Assembly: GCF_000756715.1 (NCBI RefSeq)
Contig: NZ_CCSE01000001.1
Span: forward strand, 1,394,001-1,458,000
Direction: 5' to 3'
Length of the DNA: 64,000 bases
Origin: Jeotgalicoccus saudimassiliensis
GTDB lineage: Bacteria > Bacillota > Bacilli > Staphylococcales > Salinicoccaceae
Part shown: piece by piece, positions 7,589 through 16,481 of the stretch
How positions within the stretch are numbered: the first letter of the stretch is position 1
Layout of the letters: each line of letters begins with the position of its first letter
The notes under the pieces: generated by a model
What the model was told of the DNA's origin: nothing
Databases searched by the model: none
The model's input: the letters and a program-made list of their open reading frames with translations, nothing else
Position numbers and translations under genes: made by a program

Positions 7589-7635
7589 GTGAAAACTCCC
7601 TTTTCCTATGCTGTTTTAATCTGTATATTATTACT

Positions 7636-8220
7636 CTACTCAATAACACCTTTTGAAGAAGGCACGCCGCTTTCCGATGACTGCAGTGCAATCTTCAGGC
7701 TGCGTGCAAAGCCTTTGAATATCGCTTCGATTTCATGATGTGAGTTGCCTGTTTTTAAAAGATCGATATGCAGTGTCATTCTCGAGTTCATTGCGACTGC
7801 ATTAAAGAACTCTTCTGTAAGTTCCGTATCAAAGTCGCCGACTTTCTCTCTCGAAATAACTGCATTAAAGCTGAGGTGAGGTCTGCCTGATAAATCAAGC
7901 ACGACACGTGCAAGTGATTCGTCCATCGGCAGGTACATTGAACCGTAGCGCTGATAGCTTTCTTTTTCAGCATACAGCTCTCTCAGCAGCTGACCGAGCA
8001 CTATACCGATATCTTCAACAGTGTGGTGACCGTCAACGTATAGATCACCTTCCGCCTTAATATTTACGTACAGTTCCGAGTGAAAACTGAACAGTGTCAG
8101 CATGTGGTCAAAAAATCCGATGCCCGTATCTATTTCAGACTCTTTAAAGTCCTTTTCATCATCTATTTCAACACTTAATTTTGTCTCTTTCGTTTCTCTG
8201 TCTTTGCTGTACCTAGTCAT
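7636..8220 (-). CDS. hisB: Imidazoleglycerol-phosphate dehydratase
   Basis: A monofunctional HisB of 194 aa, normal for Firmicutes, catalysing dehydration of IGP to imidazole-acetol phosphate. The manganese-binding histidine motifs are visible: GFFDHMLT, the first HHTVEDIG and the second NSHHEIEAIFKG. The start overlaps the end of hisC by 8 nt. The stop is followed by the 47-nt gap before hisA where hisH would normally sit. Confidence 0.95.
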   Translation of the reverse strand: MTRYSKDRETKETKLSVEIDDEKDFKESEIDTGIGFFDHMLTLFSFHSELYVNIKAEGDLYVDGHHTVEDIGIVLGQLLRELYAEKESYQRYGSMYLPMDESLARVVLDLSGRPHLSFNAVISREKVGDFDTELTEEFFNAVAMNSRMTLHIDLLKTGNSHHEIEAIFKGFARSLKIALQSSESGVPSSKGVIE

Positions 8221-9199
8221 ACGATTTACCCCATTCTGTAATCAGTTCTTTCAGTCTCGGATACTCATCTTCATCGATAATTGAAAAACGTGCGGCATTT
8301 TTTAAATTCGGTTCATCGTACACTCTGCCCCTGTAGCCATTTTTATAAAGATATTCATATAAATCTTTCGCTTTGTCACCGTAAGTAAATACAAAGTTTG
8401 TATGCGTGGGTTTAATTTTAATGTGTCGGCGCACTGTTTCAAATGCGTCAGCAAGCGACTGCTGCAGTTTCTTCTGGTATTCAAACCAGTCGTTCAACTG
8501 AGCCTCATTGCTGAGTAATTCACTGCCCAAATTTAAAGTTAAACTGTTTAACGGATACGGGTGATTAATTCTCGTAATCGTTTCATAAGTTTTTCCTTTT
8601 GCGATAACGATACCGATTCTTAAGCCTGCCAGACCGTATACTTTGCTCATCGTACGGACGATAATGATGTGCTCGCCTTCCGGTACCGGGTGATCCAGTG
8701 CAAATTCACCGTATGCTTCATCAATTACTAAGTATCCTCCAATCGATTTCATTGCATCCGCAAGCTCATTAATAAAATGACTCGGCAGCAGTACGCCTGT
8801 CGGATTATGCGGATTGGAAATAAAGAATACCGATGGTTTCTTAGCTTTAATTTCACTGATTGTTAAATCATAATCGAACGAATAATCTTCACGGGACGGT
8901 ACTGAGTAATACCGGAATCCCACCTGATTGGTATAAATCTGATACATGACAAAGTCCGGATTCAGTGACATTACACCATTTTTCCCCAGTGTCATAATAA
9001 TTTTCTGCAGCCATTCATCCGAACCATTTGCCACTTCAATGTTTTCCGGTGAAAAACCGTTACGTTCTGCATACAGTCTTTTGAAACGTGTCAGTTCCTC
9101 TTCCGGATACACTTCAATATTTGTACGGTTGACCGCCTTAATAATCTGTTCTTTTGAAAGAGGTGACTTCGGTGAAGTATTTCTGTCCATACTGATCAT
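8213..9199 (-). CDS. hisC: Histidinol-phosphate aminotransferase
   Basis: A 328-residue fold-type I PLP aminotransferase that converts imidazole-acetol phosphate to histidinol phosphate. The PLP-lysine is Lys186 (TMSKVYGLAGLRIG). SNPHNPTG (128-135) and DEAYGEF (160-166) form the cofactor site, and AARFSI near the C-terminus carries the carboxylate-binding Arg. The start ATG at 9199 has an RBS (GGAG) inside the 3' end of hisD, one base from its stop codon. It is slightly shorter than many HisC proteins (about 350 aa), with a short N-terminal arm. Its position inside the operon makes the assignment secure over other class I aminotransferases. Confidence 0.94.
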   Translation of the reverse strand: MISMDRNTSPKSPLSKEQIIKAVNRTNIEVYPEEELTRFKRLYAERNGFSPENIEVANGSDEWLQKIIMTLGKNGVMSLNPDFVMYQIYTNQVGFRYYSVPSREDYSFDYDLTISEIKAKKPSVFFISNPHNPTGVLLPSHFINELADAMKSIGGYLVIDEAYGEFALDHPVPEGEHIIIVRTMSKVYGLAGLRIGIVIAKGKTYETITRINHPYPLNSLTLNLGSELLSNEAQLNDWFEYQKKLQQSLADAFETVRRHIKIKPTHTNFVFTYGDKAKDLYEYLYKNGYRGRVYDEPNLKNAARFSIIDEDEYPRLKELITEWGKSYD

Positions 9200-9200
9200 A

Positions 9201-10433
9201 TTATCGCTCCGTTCTAATATTTAATGACTCGTAGTGCGCATCGAGTCCTTCCTTTTGTGCAATTGTCTTCGCAGCTTCTGCGATATTATTGTATGTTCCC
9301 TCTTTTAGATTAATCACTGCATGACTTGTTAAAAAATCATTAACATTCAGTCCATGACTGAAACGTCCGGTCTGATTCGTCGGCAGCACGTGTGAAGGAC
9401 CTGCTGCATAGTCACCAATTGCTTCCGGTGAGTATTTGCCGATAAAGACCGCGCCTGCATAACGGATTTTGCGGCTGATATTCTGTTCATCAGCATGCTG
9501 GATTGATACGTGTTCCGGTGCAATGAAGTTAATTACATCTATCAGTGCTTCTCGTGTATCTGCAATTTGATAATGATTGTTTTTCAGCGATTCACGAATA
9601 ACGTCTGCCCTTACCTGAGAGCTGATTAAACGGTCCACCTCACTTTGAATACCTTCAATAACTTCCTGATTATCTGCGAGCAGGAAAGTCCGTGCATTCA
9701 CATCGTGTTCCGCCTGGGCAAAAATATCGTAAGCGACTGCTGTATAGTCCGCGGATTCATCGACGTACAGTAAAATTTCGCTTGGGCCGGCAATCATATC
9801 GATACCGACATCTCCAAATACTTGTTTTTTCGCAAGGGCAACGTACTTATTTCCGGGCCCGACGATTTTATCGACCTTCTTAATAGACTCTGTACCGTAT
9901 GCAAGCGCTGCGATGGCCTGAGCGCCGCCCACAGTATAAACCTCGGTCACGCCTGCAAGATACAGGGCGGCGAATGTAATGTTGTCTTCTGTGAAAGTTG
10001 GCGTTACAGCAACGATATTTCCGACACCTGCCGCTGTTGCCGGAACTGCTGTCATCAGTACACTTGAAGGGTATAACGCTGTCCCTCCCGGAATGTAAAT
10101 ACCGATACGTTCAAGCGGATGATAGACATAAGAGAATTCACCATCTTCGAAGTCTTTATATTTTATTGACTGCTGATAATTGGCAATACGTTCTTTTATA
10201 AGTATCAGCGAATTTTGTTCGTCAATACTTAAATTATCAAAACTATTTTTCAATTTTTCTGCAGGCACTTTAAAATCTTCGATTTTCTGGCCATCGAACT
10301 GTGCTGTGTATTTTTTTAGTGCATCATCTTTATTCTGTTTTACGTCTTCTATTATAGAAAGCACATTATCGAGGCTTTCTTTATCTGTGCTGTCATCAGC
10401 TGTAAAATTTTGTTTAAAGGTCTCCGCATTCAT
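9201..10433 (-). CDS. hisD: Histidinol dehydrogenase
   Basis: A 410-residue zinc enzyme that oxidises histidinol to histidine in two NAD-dependent steps. Family motifs are visible: YIPGGTALYPSSVLMTAVPA, DMIAGPSEILLYVDE, the zinc-ligand segment FAQAEHD, and YAAGPSHVLPT near the C-terminus with the second catalytic histidine region. The start codon overlaps the hisG stop (ATGA). Length is close to the usual 415-430. Confidence 0.95.
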   Translation of the reverse strand: MNAETFKQNFTADDSTDKESLDNVLSIIEDVKQNKDDALKKYTAQFDGQKIEDFKVPAEKLKNSFDNLSIDEQNSLILIKERIANYQQSIKYKDFEDGEFSYVYHPLERIGIYIPGGTALYPSSVLMTAVPATAAGVGNIVAVTPTFTEDNITFAALYLAGVTEVYTVGGAQAIAALAYGTESIKKVDKIVGPGNKYVALAKKQVFGDVGIDMIAGPSEILLYVDESADYTAVAYDIFAQAEHDVNARTFLLADNQEVIEGIQSEVDRLISSQVRADVIRESLKNNHYQIADTREALIDVINFIAPEHVSIQHADEQNISRKIRYAGAVFIGKYSPEAIGDYAAGPSHVLPTNQTGRFSHGLNVNDFLTSHAVINLKEGTYNNIAEAAKTIAQKEGLDAHYESLNIRTER

Positions 10434-11035
10434 TCAATCACTCCAATTTCGCTTAAAAATTCATAGATGCTGTCTTCTTTCGTATAAAACGTCTGCTTAT
10501 TCGCAATCAGACGCGCCTGGACGTCGAGAATCTTTTCGTATTCAATCAGACCATTATCACGCAGCGTGTTCCCTGTCTGCACGATATCCACAATACCGTC
10601 TGCCAGACCGAGAATCGGTGCAAGTTCCACTGAACCGTTTAAATGAATCAGCGATACCGGCTGCTGCTGGTCGTTAAAATATTTGCGCGCTATATTTGTA
10701 TATTTGGAAGCTACTGTGTTGAAGTGCTCAACATCCGGAGGCCCCGCTATTGCAAAATGGCATTTACCAAATGGAAGACCCGATACATTTAAGTAGCTGA
10801 ACACTTCTTCTTCAAGAATATCACTGCCGACTATACCGATATCTGCAACGCCGCGTTCCACATAAACAGGAACGTCAGGTCCTTTTGCAAAGATAAAGCG
10901 AATGTCATCCACAATTGTATAGAGTGCACGTGATTCATCTTTTAATACTTTACTGTATTTATACAGTTCATATTTCTCCAGATATGAAACGAAATCATCA
11001 AACAAACGTCCTTTGGATAATGCTACTGTAATCAT
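10430..11035 (-). CDS. hisG: ATP phosphoribosyltransferase, short catalytic subunit
   Basis: The first enzyme of histidine synthesis, condensing ATP and PRPP. At 201 aa it is the short HisG form that lacks the C-terminal histidine-sensing domain and needs HisZ. The PRPP loop is visible as IVDIVQTGNTLRDNGL, and the N-terminus TVALSKGRLFDD is typical. It overlaps the hisZ stop by 4 nt, as expected for two subunits of one complex. Confidence 0.95.
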   Translation of the reverse strand: MITVALSKGRLFDDFVSYLEKYELYKYSKVLKDESRALYTIVDDIRFIFAKGPDVPVYVERGVADIGIVGSDILEEEVFSYLNVSGLPFGKCHFAIAGPPDVEHFNTVASKYTNIARKYFNDQQQPVSLIHLNGSVELAPILGLADGIVDIVQTGNTLRDNGLIEYEKILDVQARLIANKQTFYTKEDSIYEFLSEIGVIE

Positions 11036-11838
11036 AAAATCCCTCCGTCTGTCAGGTTTAATGCGATGCCGAATGCATTACTGTTATACTCTCCACCGCT
11101 TAATATTGCTGAGTTGGAATTTAAAAATGCCTGGAAATATAAACCATTATAATAATTTTGCGGTGAACGGAAAGACAGATCCAGAATGAATTTTGTTTCT
11201 TCTTCGTCTATCTTTTCTTTTAAATGTGCAATTGCCTGCATCACTTCTGTATCTCCAAAAATGCTGCTGACCATTTTAAACTGATCGCTTACTTTCGCAC
11301 TCATGATTTTATATAAGTCGTGATTTTTGCCGAGCAGTTCACGAAGTTCTGAAATGTTTTTTGTATAGATGAGCTGACGCATTGTATCCGGCAGATTATA
11401 TTTTTCAATAAATAAATCAATCAGCTGATCATTATTTATAACCAGGGTTTTAATTGATGTTTTTGCACATTCTTCAACAAAATTCATATGCATTAAAAGT
11501 GCATTTATAATGTCCTCTTCCTCGGCTTTATAAATTTCGACACCAGCCTGATAGAAAGATTCGTTCTCTCTGACAACCGGTCCAAAATAACCGAAACGTG
11601 TATCGTCTGAATAGAAGTTGCTGTTGAAATTCAGCAGCGTCCGAGTCCAGTCGCTGCGGATCGCATACATTGCATTACTTCTTTCAAATACGACACTCGT
11701 CGGGTGATGGTATTTATCATCCATGGAAAAAGGTTCTATCATGTTCATATCAACCAGGGTGTAACCTGTTTCGTCGAGGAGTCCCATATATTTCTCTCCA
11801 AGAGCGAGTCTTTGCAAAATGAATTTGTTGTTTGTCAT
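11032..11838 (-). CDS. hisZ: ATP phosphoribosyltransferase regulatory subunit
   Basis: A 268-residue paralogue of class II histidyl-tRNA synthetase catalytic domains, shorter than a true synthetase and lacking its anticodon-binding domain. Motif-2-like segments (AMYAIRSDWTRTLLNF; GYFGPVVRENES) and the late GGEYNSNAFGIALNL segment are recognisable. It pairs with short HisG to restore feedback control and activity. It is the first gene of the operon, 144 bp from the divergent hisR, with one of the two hisR-type palindromes close to its start. Confidence 0.92.
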   Translation of the reverse strand: MTNNKFILQRLALGEKYMGLLDETGYTLVDMNMIEPFSMDDKYHHPTSVVFERSNAMYAIRSDWTRTLLNFNSNFYSDDTRFGYFGPVVRENESFYQAGVEIYKAEEEDIINALLMHMNFVEECAKTSIKTLVINNDQLIDLFIEKYNLPDTMRQLIYTKNISELRELLGKNHDLYKIMSAKVSDQFKMVSSIFGDTEVMQAIAHLKEKIDEEETKFILDLSFRSPQNYYNGLYFQAFLNSNSAILSGGEYNSNAFGIALNLTDGGIL

Positions 11839-11853
11839 AAATACTCTCCTTTA

Positions 11854-11875
11854 GCACTTTAGCGAGATAAAGAAT
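11854..11875. promoter_or_regulatory. Probable HisR operator near hisZ
   Basis: CTTTA, a 6-nt spacer, TAAAG (11857-11872), sharing sequence (CACTTTA) and spacing with the perfect operator at 11929-11954. It lies about 20 bp upstream of the hisZ ATG, so binding would block transcription or its start. Confidence 0.6.
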
Positions 11876-11928
11876 TGCCAATAAATAAAATAGTAACAAA
11901 AATAATTCATATACACAACCATTTTCTT

Positions 11929-11954
11929 TATCACTTTAGTATGTTAAAGTGATA
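11929..11954. promoter_or_regulatory. Probable HisR operator upstream of hisR
   Basis: A perfect inverted repeat, TATCACTTTA - 6 nt - TAAAGTGATA, about 29 bp before the hisR start. TrpR-family proteins bind palindromes of this size. The half-site recurs near hisZ, which supports joint control of the operon and autoregulation. Confidence 0.7.
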
Positions 11955-11982
11955 ATACAATTATTTTTACGGAGTTGAGGCT

Positions 11983-12270
11983 ATGCAGATTGATAAATTA
12001 AAAGGGCGGGAACTGGATGATTTGTTCGACGGAATTCTATCGTTGGAAACCAAAGAAGACTGCTATAAATTTTTTGACGATATTTGCACTTCCAATGAAC
12101 TCGTTGCATTAAAGCAGCGTTTCCAGGTTGCAAAGCTTATTGATGAAGGCAAAACATACTCCAAAGTTCAGGAAAAAACGGGTGCATCTAGCGCAACTGT
12201 ATCGCGTGTCAAACGCTGTCTGGACTACGGCAGTGAAGGCTACCGTACTGTTCTCGACAGAATAAAATAA
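11983..12270 (+). CDS. hisR: TrpR/YerC-family regulator, probable histidine operon repressor
   Basis: A 95-residue TrpR-superfamily protein. The C-terminal helix-turn-helix is at about residues 58-80 (TYSKVQEKTGASSATVSRVKRCL), preceded by the conserved 'LVALKQRFQVAKLIDEGKTY' helices. YerC-type proteins have been proposed as histidine-responsive repressors in Firmicutes. Here the gene is divergent from the complete his operon and the shared 144-bp intergenic region carries two matching palindromes, which strongly supports that role. The corepressor (histidine or charged tRNA signal) is inferred, not visible. Start: ATG 11983 with RBS GGAG at 11971. Confidence 0.85.
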   Translation: MQIDKLKGRELDDLFDGILSLETKEDCYKFFDDICTSNELVALKQRFQVAKLIDEGKTYSKVQEKTGASSATVSRVKRCLDYGSEGYRTVLDRIK

Positions 12271-12282
12271 CGCCAGGCGTTA
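12268..12282. repeat. Palindrome TAACGC-N3-GCGTTA, copy 1
   Basis: It begins with the TAA stop codon of hisR. The same 15-bp pattern recurs at 39567-39581 and 50132-50146, with a longer-loop version at 16439-16466. Confidence 0.6.
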
Positions 12283-12293
12283 CTGCAATTTCC

Positions 12294-12330
12294 ACAGCTG
12301 TGAACATGTGTTCACAGCTGTTCTTTTGTT
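12294..12330 (+). terminator. Intrinsic terminator of hisR
   Basis: A perfect 13-bp stem (ACAGCTGTGAACA at 12294-12306 with TGTTCACAGCTGT at 12309-12321), a TG loop, then a T-rich tract. Confidence 0.8.
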
Positions 12331-12446
12331 TAGCCGCTTTTTATTTGAATTCCGGCGTGCGGATGATATATAGTGATTCAATCATTGGAACAACGCAAAA
12401 TATAAGGAGTATATATAAACTCTGTCGGACTATGAGGGATATCAAA

Positions 12447-13475
12447 ATGGCTGAAAAGAAAAGATTCGCTGAAATTGACGCACTCCGCGGCATCGCTGCT
12501 ATGATTGTCGTACTTTATCACTACATTGTTTTTTATGATGAGAAATTTGGACATTTAAAAGAAAACTATATCGACATACTGTCTTTTGGACATTACGGGG
12601 TCCAGCTGTTTTTTATCATCAGCGGCTTCGTTATTTACATGTCGGTGCTAAAAGTAAAATCAACATCAGATTTTTTAACAAAAAGAGCAATACGACTTTA
12701 CCCCACGTATATCTTTGCGATTGTCGTGACGGCTCTCGTTGTCGGCCTGTCATCTGTCGATACGCTTAAAACAGGTGTTATCGATACGTTTATCAATATG
12801 ACAATGTTCCAGGACTTCTTCGGCGTTAAAAACGTCGACGGCGTATACTGGTCACTCCGTGTGGAACTGACATTCTATCTGTTAATGGCACTGCTCCTGA
12901 TTTTTAATCTGCAGAAGAGAGTTATGCTGTTTACCAGTATCTGGCTCGGAACATCTGCGATAATACAAATTACAAACGGTATTGCAGGTACAGAAACAAC
13001 AGCATTGCTTGAGAAATTCTCCATGTCGAATTACTGTCAGATGTTTATCACCGGTATTATGTTTTACTACATTTGGCAGCACGGTAATCATTTTAAATAT
13101 TATCTGATGATAGGTGCATCACTGATATATGATTTCTCATTTGAAGGAATGACGAACGGTTTATTCACTCTATTTTTCATCGCTGTATTTTTTCTGATAC
13201 TGAATGATAAAATGCAGTGGCTGAAATCCAATACGCTTGTTTATCTTGGAGCGTTATCATTCCCCTTATATTTAATTCACCAGAATATCGGCTATGTAAT
13301 TATTCAGAAACTCGAATCGCTCGGATTTCTGCATGAAGTATTTCTTGCTGTCCCGCTCGGAATCAGTCTTGCAGTCGCACATATAATCCTTCACTATGTA
13401 GAAAAACCGAGTCATAATGTACTGTTTAAACTTTATAAAGAAAGACAGCTGGCTATGTCGAATGTCTCGAGATAA
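12447..13475 (+). CDS. Acyltransferase 3 family membrane protein
   Basis: A 342-residue membrane acyltransferase with about ten helices. The N-terminal signature is E-I-DALRGIAAMIVVLYHY, including the Arg and His thought to be needed for acyl transfer. 'GVQLFFIISGFVIY' follows, and a late 'SFPLYLIHQ' is typical. This family (OafA/YrhL-like) O-acetylates sugars or envelope polymers on the outer face. Start ATG 12447 was chosen because it directly precedes the family motif and has GAGGG in front; the same frame is open upstream to 12300 without a good RBS. It sits alone between two terminators, so the acceptor is unknown. Confidence 0.85.
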   Translation: MAEKKRFAEIDALRGIAAMIVVLYHYIVFYDEKFGHLKENYIDILSFGHYGVQLFFIISGFVIYMSVLKVKSTSDFLTKRAIRLYPTYIFAIVVTALVVGLSSVDTLKTGVIDTFINMTMFQDFFGVKNVDGVYWSLRVELTFYLLMALLLIFNLQKRVMLFTSIWLGTSAIIQITNGIAGTETTALLEKFSMSNYCQMFITGIMFYYIWQHGNHFKYYLMIGASLIYDFSFEGMTNGLFTLFFIAVFFLILNDKMQWLKSNTLVYLGALSFPLYLIHQNIGYVIIQKLESLGFLHEVFLAVPLGISLAVAHIILHYVEKPSHNVLFKLYKERQLAMSNVSR

Positions 13476-13482
13476 AAAAATT

Positions 13483-13509
13483 AGACGCCCGATTTCGGAC
13501 GTCTTTTTT
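13483..13509. terminator. Terminator between the acyltransferase and the PepSY lipoprotein
   Basis: AGACG-C-CCGA-TT-TCGG-A-CGTCT hairpin followed by six T on the plus strand. An A-rich 5' flank lets it serve the convergent gene too. Confidence 0.8.
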
Positions 13510-13516
13510 GCATTTA

Positions 13517-14311
13517 CTAATCATCCTGTTCACTTTCAAGGATTTCCAGTGTTTCTGCATTAATTGTATATTCGTGTTTCTGTCCTTCATATTCAAGATC
13601 GATGTCGTATTCAGGGGTACCATCATCCATACTTAATGACCATTCTTTAACTTCCCCGCCGCCAATGTCTGCAATCGCTTCATCAATTGCATCATAAGCT
13701 TCGTTCAGTGAGTTGTAATCAATCACTTCGTCCTGATTATCATCGTCATCGTCTTGTTCAGTTCTAACATCAATGACTTCTTCTGTGTCGTGGTCAACTA
13801 CAACTTCAGACTCTTCACTGCCGTTATTTAAGTCGACTTTATAAACCCAGCTGTCACCGTCTTTTTCAAATGAAATTTCGTGGATATCACCTTCAGCTTC
13901 TTCTTCAGCTATGGAAATGGCATCAGCCGCCATCAGACTGATATCTTCAAGTGCGATTGTCTGATTACCTGATTGACCGCTGTCAGTATCGACTTTATTG
14001 GAAGAGCCTTCCGTTTCAGTACTTTCACTTGATGAATCATCAACATCGTCTGCTTCATCTGCATTAGAATCTGTACTCGTATCGGAGTCTTCACCATTGT
14101 CTGCGCCCTCATCCGGTGTATTTTCTTCCGTTGCTGCATCCTGTTCCGTACCGCCGTGCTCTGTGCTTGTTTCTTCACCTTCATCCGATGCTTCCTCTTC
14201 TGTTATCGCTGCACCTTCAGGGGATGTATTCGCTGAATCCTCATCTTCACTGCTGCATGCTGCCATAATTAAACTCGAGGACAGCAGCAGTCCAATTGTT
14301 TTTATTTTCAT
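13517..14311 (-). CDS. PepSY-domain lipoprotein with acidic linker
   Basis: A 264-residue secreted lipoprotein. MKIKTIGLLLSSSLIMAAC is a type II signal peptide with lipobox MAAC. Residues about 22-125 form a very acidic Glu/Asp/Ser/Thr-rich linker, and two PepSY-like domains follow (about 130-190 and 205-264), each with the 'A..IA....G.......D......Y.V......' pattern and a YDID/YKVD strand. PepSY proteins are thought to inhibit or chaperone extracellular proteases or to modulate envelope processes; the role of this one is unknown. The start was set at 14311 (RBS AAAGGAG), trimming 30 upstream codons that lack an RBS. Confidence 0.82.
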   Translation of the reverse strand: MKIKTIGLLLSSSLIMAACSSEDEDSANTSPEGAAITEEEASDEGEETSTEHGGTEQDAATEENTPDEGADNGEDSDTSTDSNADEADDVDDSSSESTETEGSSNKVDTDSGQSGNQTIALEDISLMAADAISIAEEEAEGDIHEISFEKDGDSWVYKVDLNNGSEESEVVVDHDTEEVIDVRTEQDDDDDNQDEVIDYNSLNEAYDAIDEAIADIGGGEVKEWSLSMDDGTPEYDIDLEYEGQKHEYTINAETLEILESEQDD

Positions 14312-14460
14312 TGTGAATTCTCCTTTCAACGTCTTAGTCTTATAATATCCTGTTGCTGTTACAGACAAACATATTTTATTAAGACGATAACCATTTATCA
14401 TTTATACAGTTATGGATATAATGGAACTATTATGAGATTTAACTATAGGAGTGTTAATCA

Positions 14461-16422
14461 GTGACTGTATCAGATAACAGTAATGAAGAATATAAAACAC
14501 GTTATTTTCAGCTGCTGGCTGAAAAGTTTAATTCAGAAGAAAAAGTTGCGACTGAAATTATAAACCTGGAATCTATTTTAGAACTCCCTAAAGGCACCGA
14601 GCATTTCGTCAGTGATCTGCACGGCGAGTTCCAATCGTTCCAGCATGTACTCCGTAACGGGTCCGGCAACGTGAAAGTGAAAATTGACGACCTGCTTCAG
14701 GACCGTCTTTCAGAAGCTGAGCTCAGTGAACTTGCAGCTCTCGTTTATTATCCGGAGGAAAAATTAAAACTTATTAAAAACCAGTTCACGGATAAAGAGG
14801 AATTAACTGACTGGTATAAAGCTAAAATTGAACAGCTGATTGAGCTTGTTGCTCATTCTTCTTCAAAATATACCCGTTCCAAATTGCGTAAAGCACTGCC
14901 TCAGCATTTTGCTTACATAATCGAAGAGCTGTTATATAAAAAAGATGAGCACGATAACAAAAAACGTTATTACGATCGTATTTTAAACGAAATTATCGAA
15001 CTGGGTCAGGCTGATAAATTAATTACGGGCCTTGCTTTTACGATTCAGCGTCTGGTTGTTGATCACCTGCACGTTGTCGGTGATATTTATGACCGTGGAC
15101 CTGAACCCGATAAAATCATGGACACGCTGATTGATTACCACTCAGTCGATATTCAGTGGGGAAATCACGATGTGCTGTGGCTCGGAGCTTATGCCGGCTC
15201 CAAAGTATGCCTCGCAAATATTATTCGTATTTGTGCACGCTACAATAATCTCGATATTATTGAAGATGCATACGGTATTAATCTGCGCCCGTTATTTACG
15301 CTCGCAGATAAGTACTACGATGATAATCCTGCATTCCATCCGAAGAAAACATCGGACAAAGTGTTATCCGATCACGAACAGCTGCAGATGACTAAAGTTC
15401 AGCAGGCAATATCAATGATTCAGTTTAAGCTGGAAGCACCGATTATTAAAAGACGCCCAGGCTTTGAAATGGATGACCGTTTAGTACTTGAAAATATTAA
15501 TTACGACACGATGGAATATACTGTTGACGGCAAAGTTTATCCGCTTGAAAACACATGCTTCAGTACAGTCAATCCAAATAATCCTTCAGCTCTTACCGAA
15601 GAGGAACAGGACGTTATGAATACGCTGCTGATTTCGGTTCAGCAGTCCGAGAAACTTAAACGCCATATGAACTTTATGATGAAGAAAGGAAGTCTGTACT
15701 TGCGGTATAACGGCAACCTGCTGATTCACGGCTGTATTCCAGTTACGGAAAACTGTGAGATGGAAGGCATGGAAATCGACGGTGAAGTTTATTACGGCAG
15801 AGAGCTCCTCGATCAATTTGAGAAGTATTTACGTCATGCATTCGTTAATCTGGATGAGACTGAAGACCTCGCTACAGATTTAATCTGGTACTTATGGACA
15901 GGCAAGAAGTCATCGCTGTTTGGTAAACGTGCCATGACAACATTTGAACGTTACTTTATCAGTGACAAAGCAACGCATAAAGAAGAAAAGAACCCGTACT
16001 ACTATTTACGTGAACAGCCTGAAATGGCAGAGAAATTCTTAAAAGAATTCAATCTGGATCCGGTGAATGGACACATTATAAATGGTCACACGCCTGTTAA
16101 AGAAAAAGAAGGTGAAAACCCAATTAAGGCCGACGGCAAGTTAATTGTAATCGACGGGGGTTTCTCAAAAGCTTATCAATCGACGACAGGCATTGCCGGA
16201 TACACTCTCCTCTTCAACTCATACGGCATGCAGCTGGTTGCCCACCAGGAATTTAACTCCAAAGATAAAGTACTGGAAAATGAATCCGATGTTCTCGCAG
16301 TCAGAAGAATAGTCGATGAAGAACTCGAACGTAAAAAAGTAAGAGATACAGAAATCGGTAAACGTCTGAAATATGAAATCGATATGCTGAAAAACTTAAT
16401 GACTCACCGTTATATCAATTAA
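14461..16422 (+). CDS. fbp: Fructose-1,6-bisphosphatase, class III
   Basis: The gluconeogenic enzyme that dephosphorylates fructose-1,6-bisphosphate. At 653 aa it matches the class III FBPases of Firmicutes, which have a calcineurin-like metallophosphatase core. Metal motifs are visible: FVSDLHGEF (Asp52, His54), [19 protein letters not shown] and later HGCIPV and [11 protein letters not shown]. The start is a GTG with AGGAG twelve bases upstream. It is monocistronic, ending at a strong hairpin shared with the convergent SDR gene. Confidence 0.95.
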   Translation: MTVSDNSNEEYKTRYFQLLAEKFNSEEKVATEIINLESILELPKGTEHFVSDLHGEFQSFQHVLRNGSGNVKVKIDDLLQDRLSEAELSELAALVYYPEEKLKLIKNQFTDKEELTDWYKAKIEQLIELVAHSSSKYTRSKLRKALPQHFAYIIEELLYKKDEHDNKKRYYDRILNEIIELGQADKLITGLAFTIQRLVVDHLHVVGDIYDRGPEPDKIMDTLIDYHSVDIQWGNHDVLWLGAYAGSKVCLANIIRICARYNNLDIIEDAYGINLRPLFTLADKYYDDNPAFHPKKTSDKVLSDHEQLQMTKVQQAISMIQFKLEAPIIKRRPGFEMDDRLVLENINYDTMEYTVDGKVYPLENTCFSTVNPNNPSALTEEEQDVMNTLLISVQQSEKLKRHMNFMMKKGSLYLRYNGNLLIHGCIPVTENCEMEGMEIDGEVYYGRELLDQFEKYLRHAFVNLDETEDLATDLIWYLWTGKKSSLFGKRAMTTFERYFISDKATHKEEKNPYYYLREQPEMAEKFLKEFNLDPVNGHIINGHTPVKEKEGENPIKADGKLIVIDGGFSKAYQSTTGIAGYTLLFNSYGMQLVAHQEFNSKDKVLENESDVLAVRRIVDEELERKKVRDTEIGKRLKYEIDMLKNLMTHRYIN

Positions 16423-16438
16423 ATAAAACGATAAAAAA

Positions 16439-16466
16439 TAACGCTCATAGATTGCTATGAGCGTTA
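16439..16466. terminator. Bidirectional terminator between fbp and the SDR gene (CGCTCATAG family)
   Basis: TAACGCTCATAG pairs with CTATGAGCGTTA around a 4-nt loop, flanked by A- and T-rich ends. The outer hexamers are those of the TAACGC-N3-GCGTTA palindromes, and the core equals the repeat at 5377-5443. Confidence 0.85.
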
Positions 16467-16481
16467 TTTTGGCGCTATATA

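Noticed and set aside
10180-10677. 165-codon plus-strand ORF across hisD and hisG
   Set aside because: Antisense to two tightly overlapping his genes with intact motifs.
13998-14345. 115-codon Ser-rich plus-strand ORF
   Set aside because: Reverse-strand reading of the acidic Asp/Glu/Ser linker of the PepSY lipoprotein.
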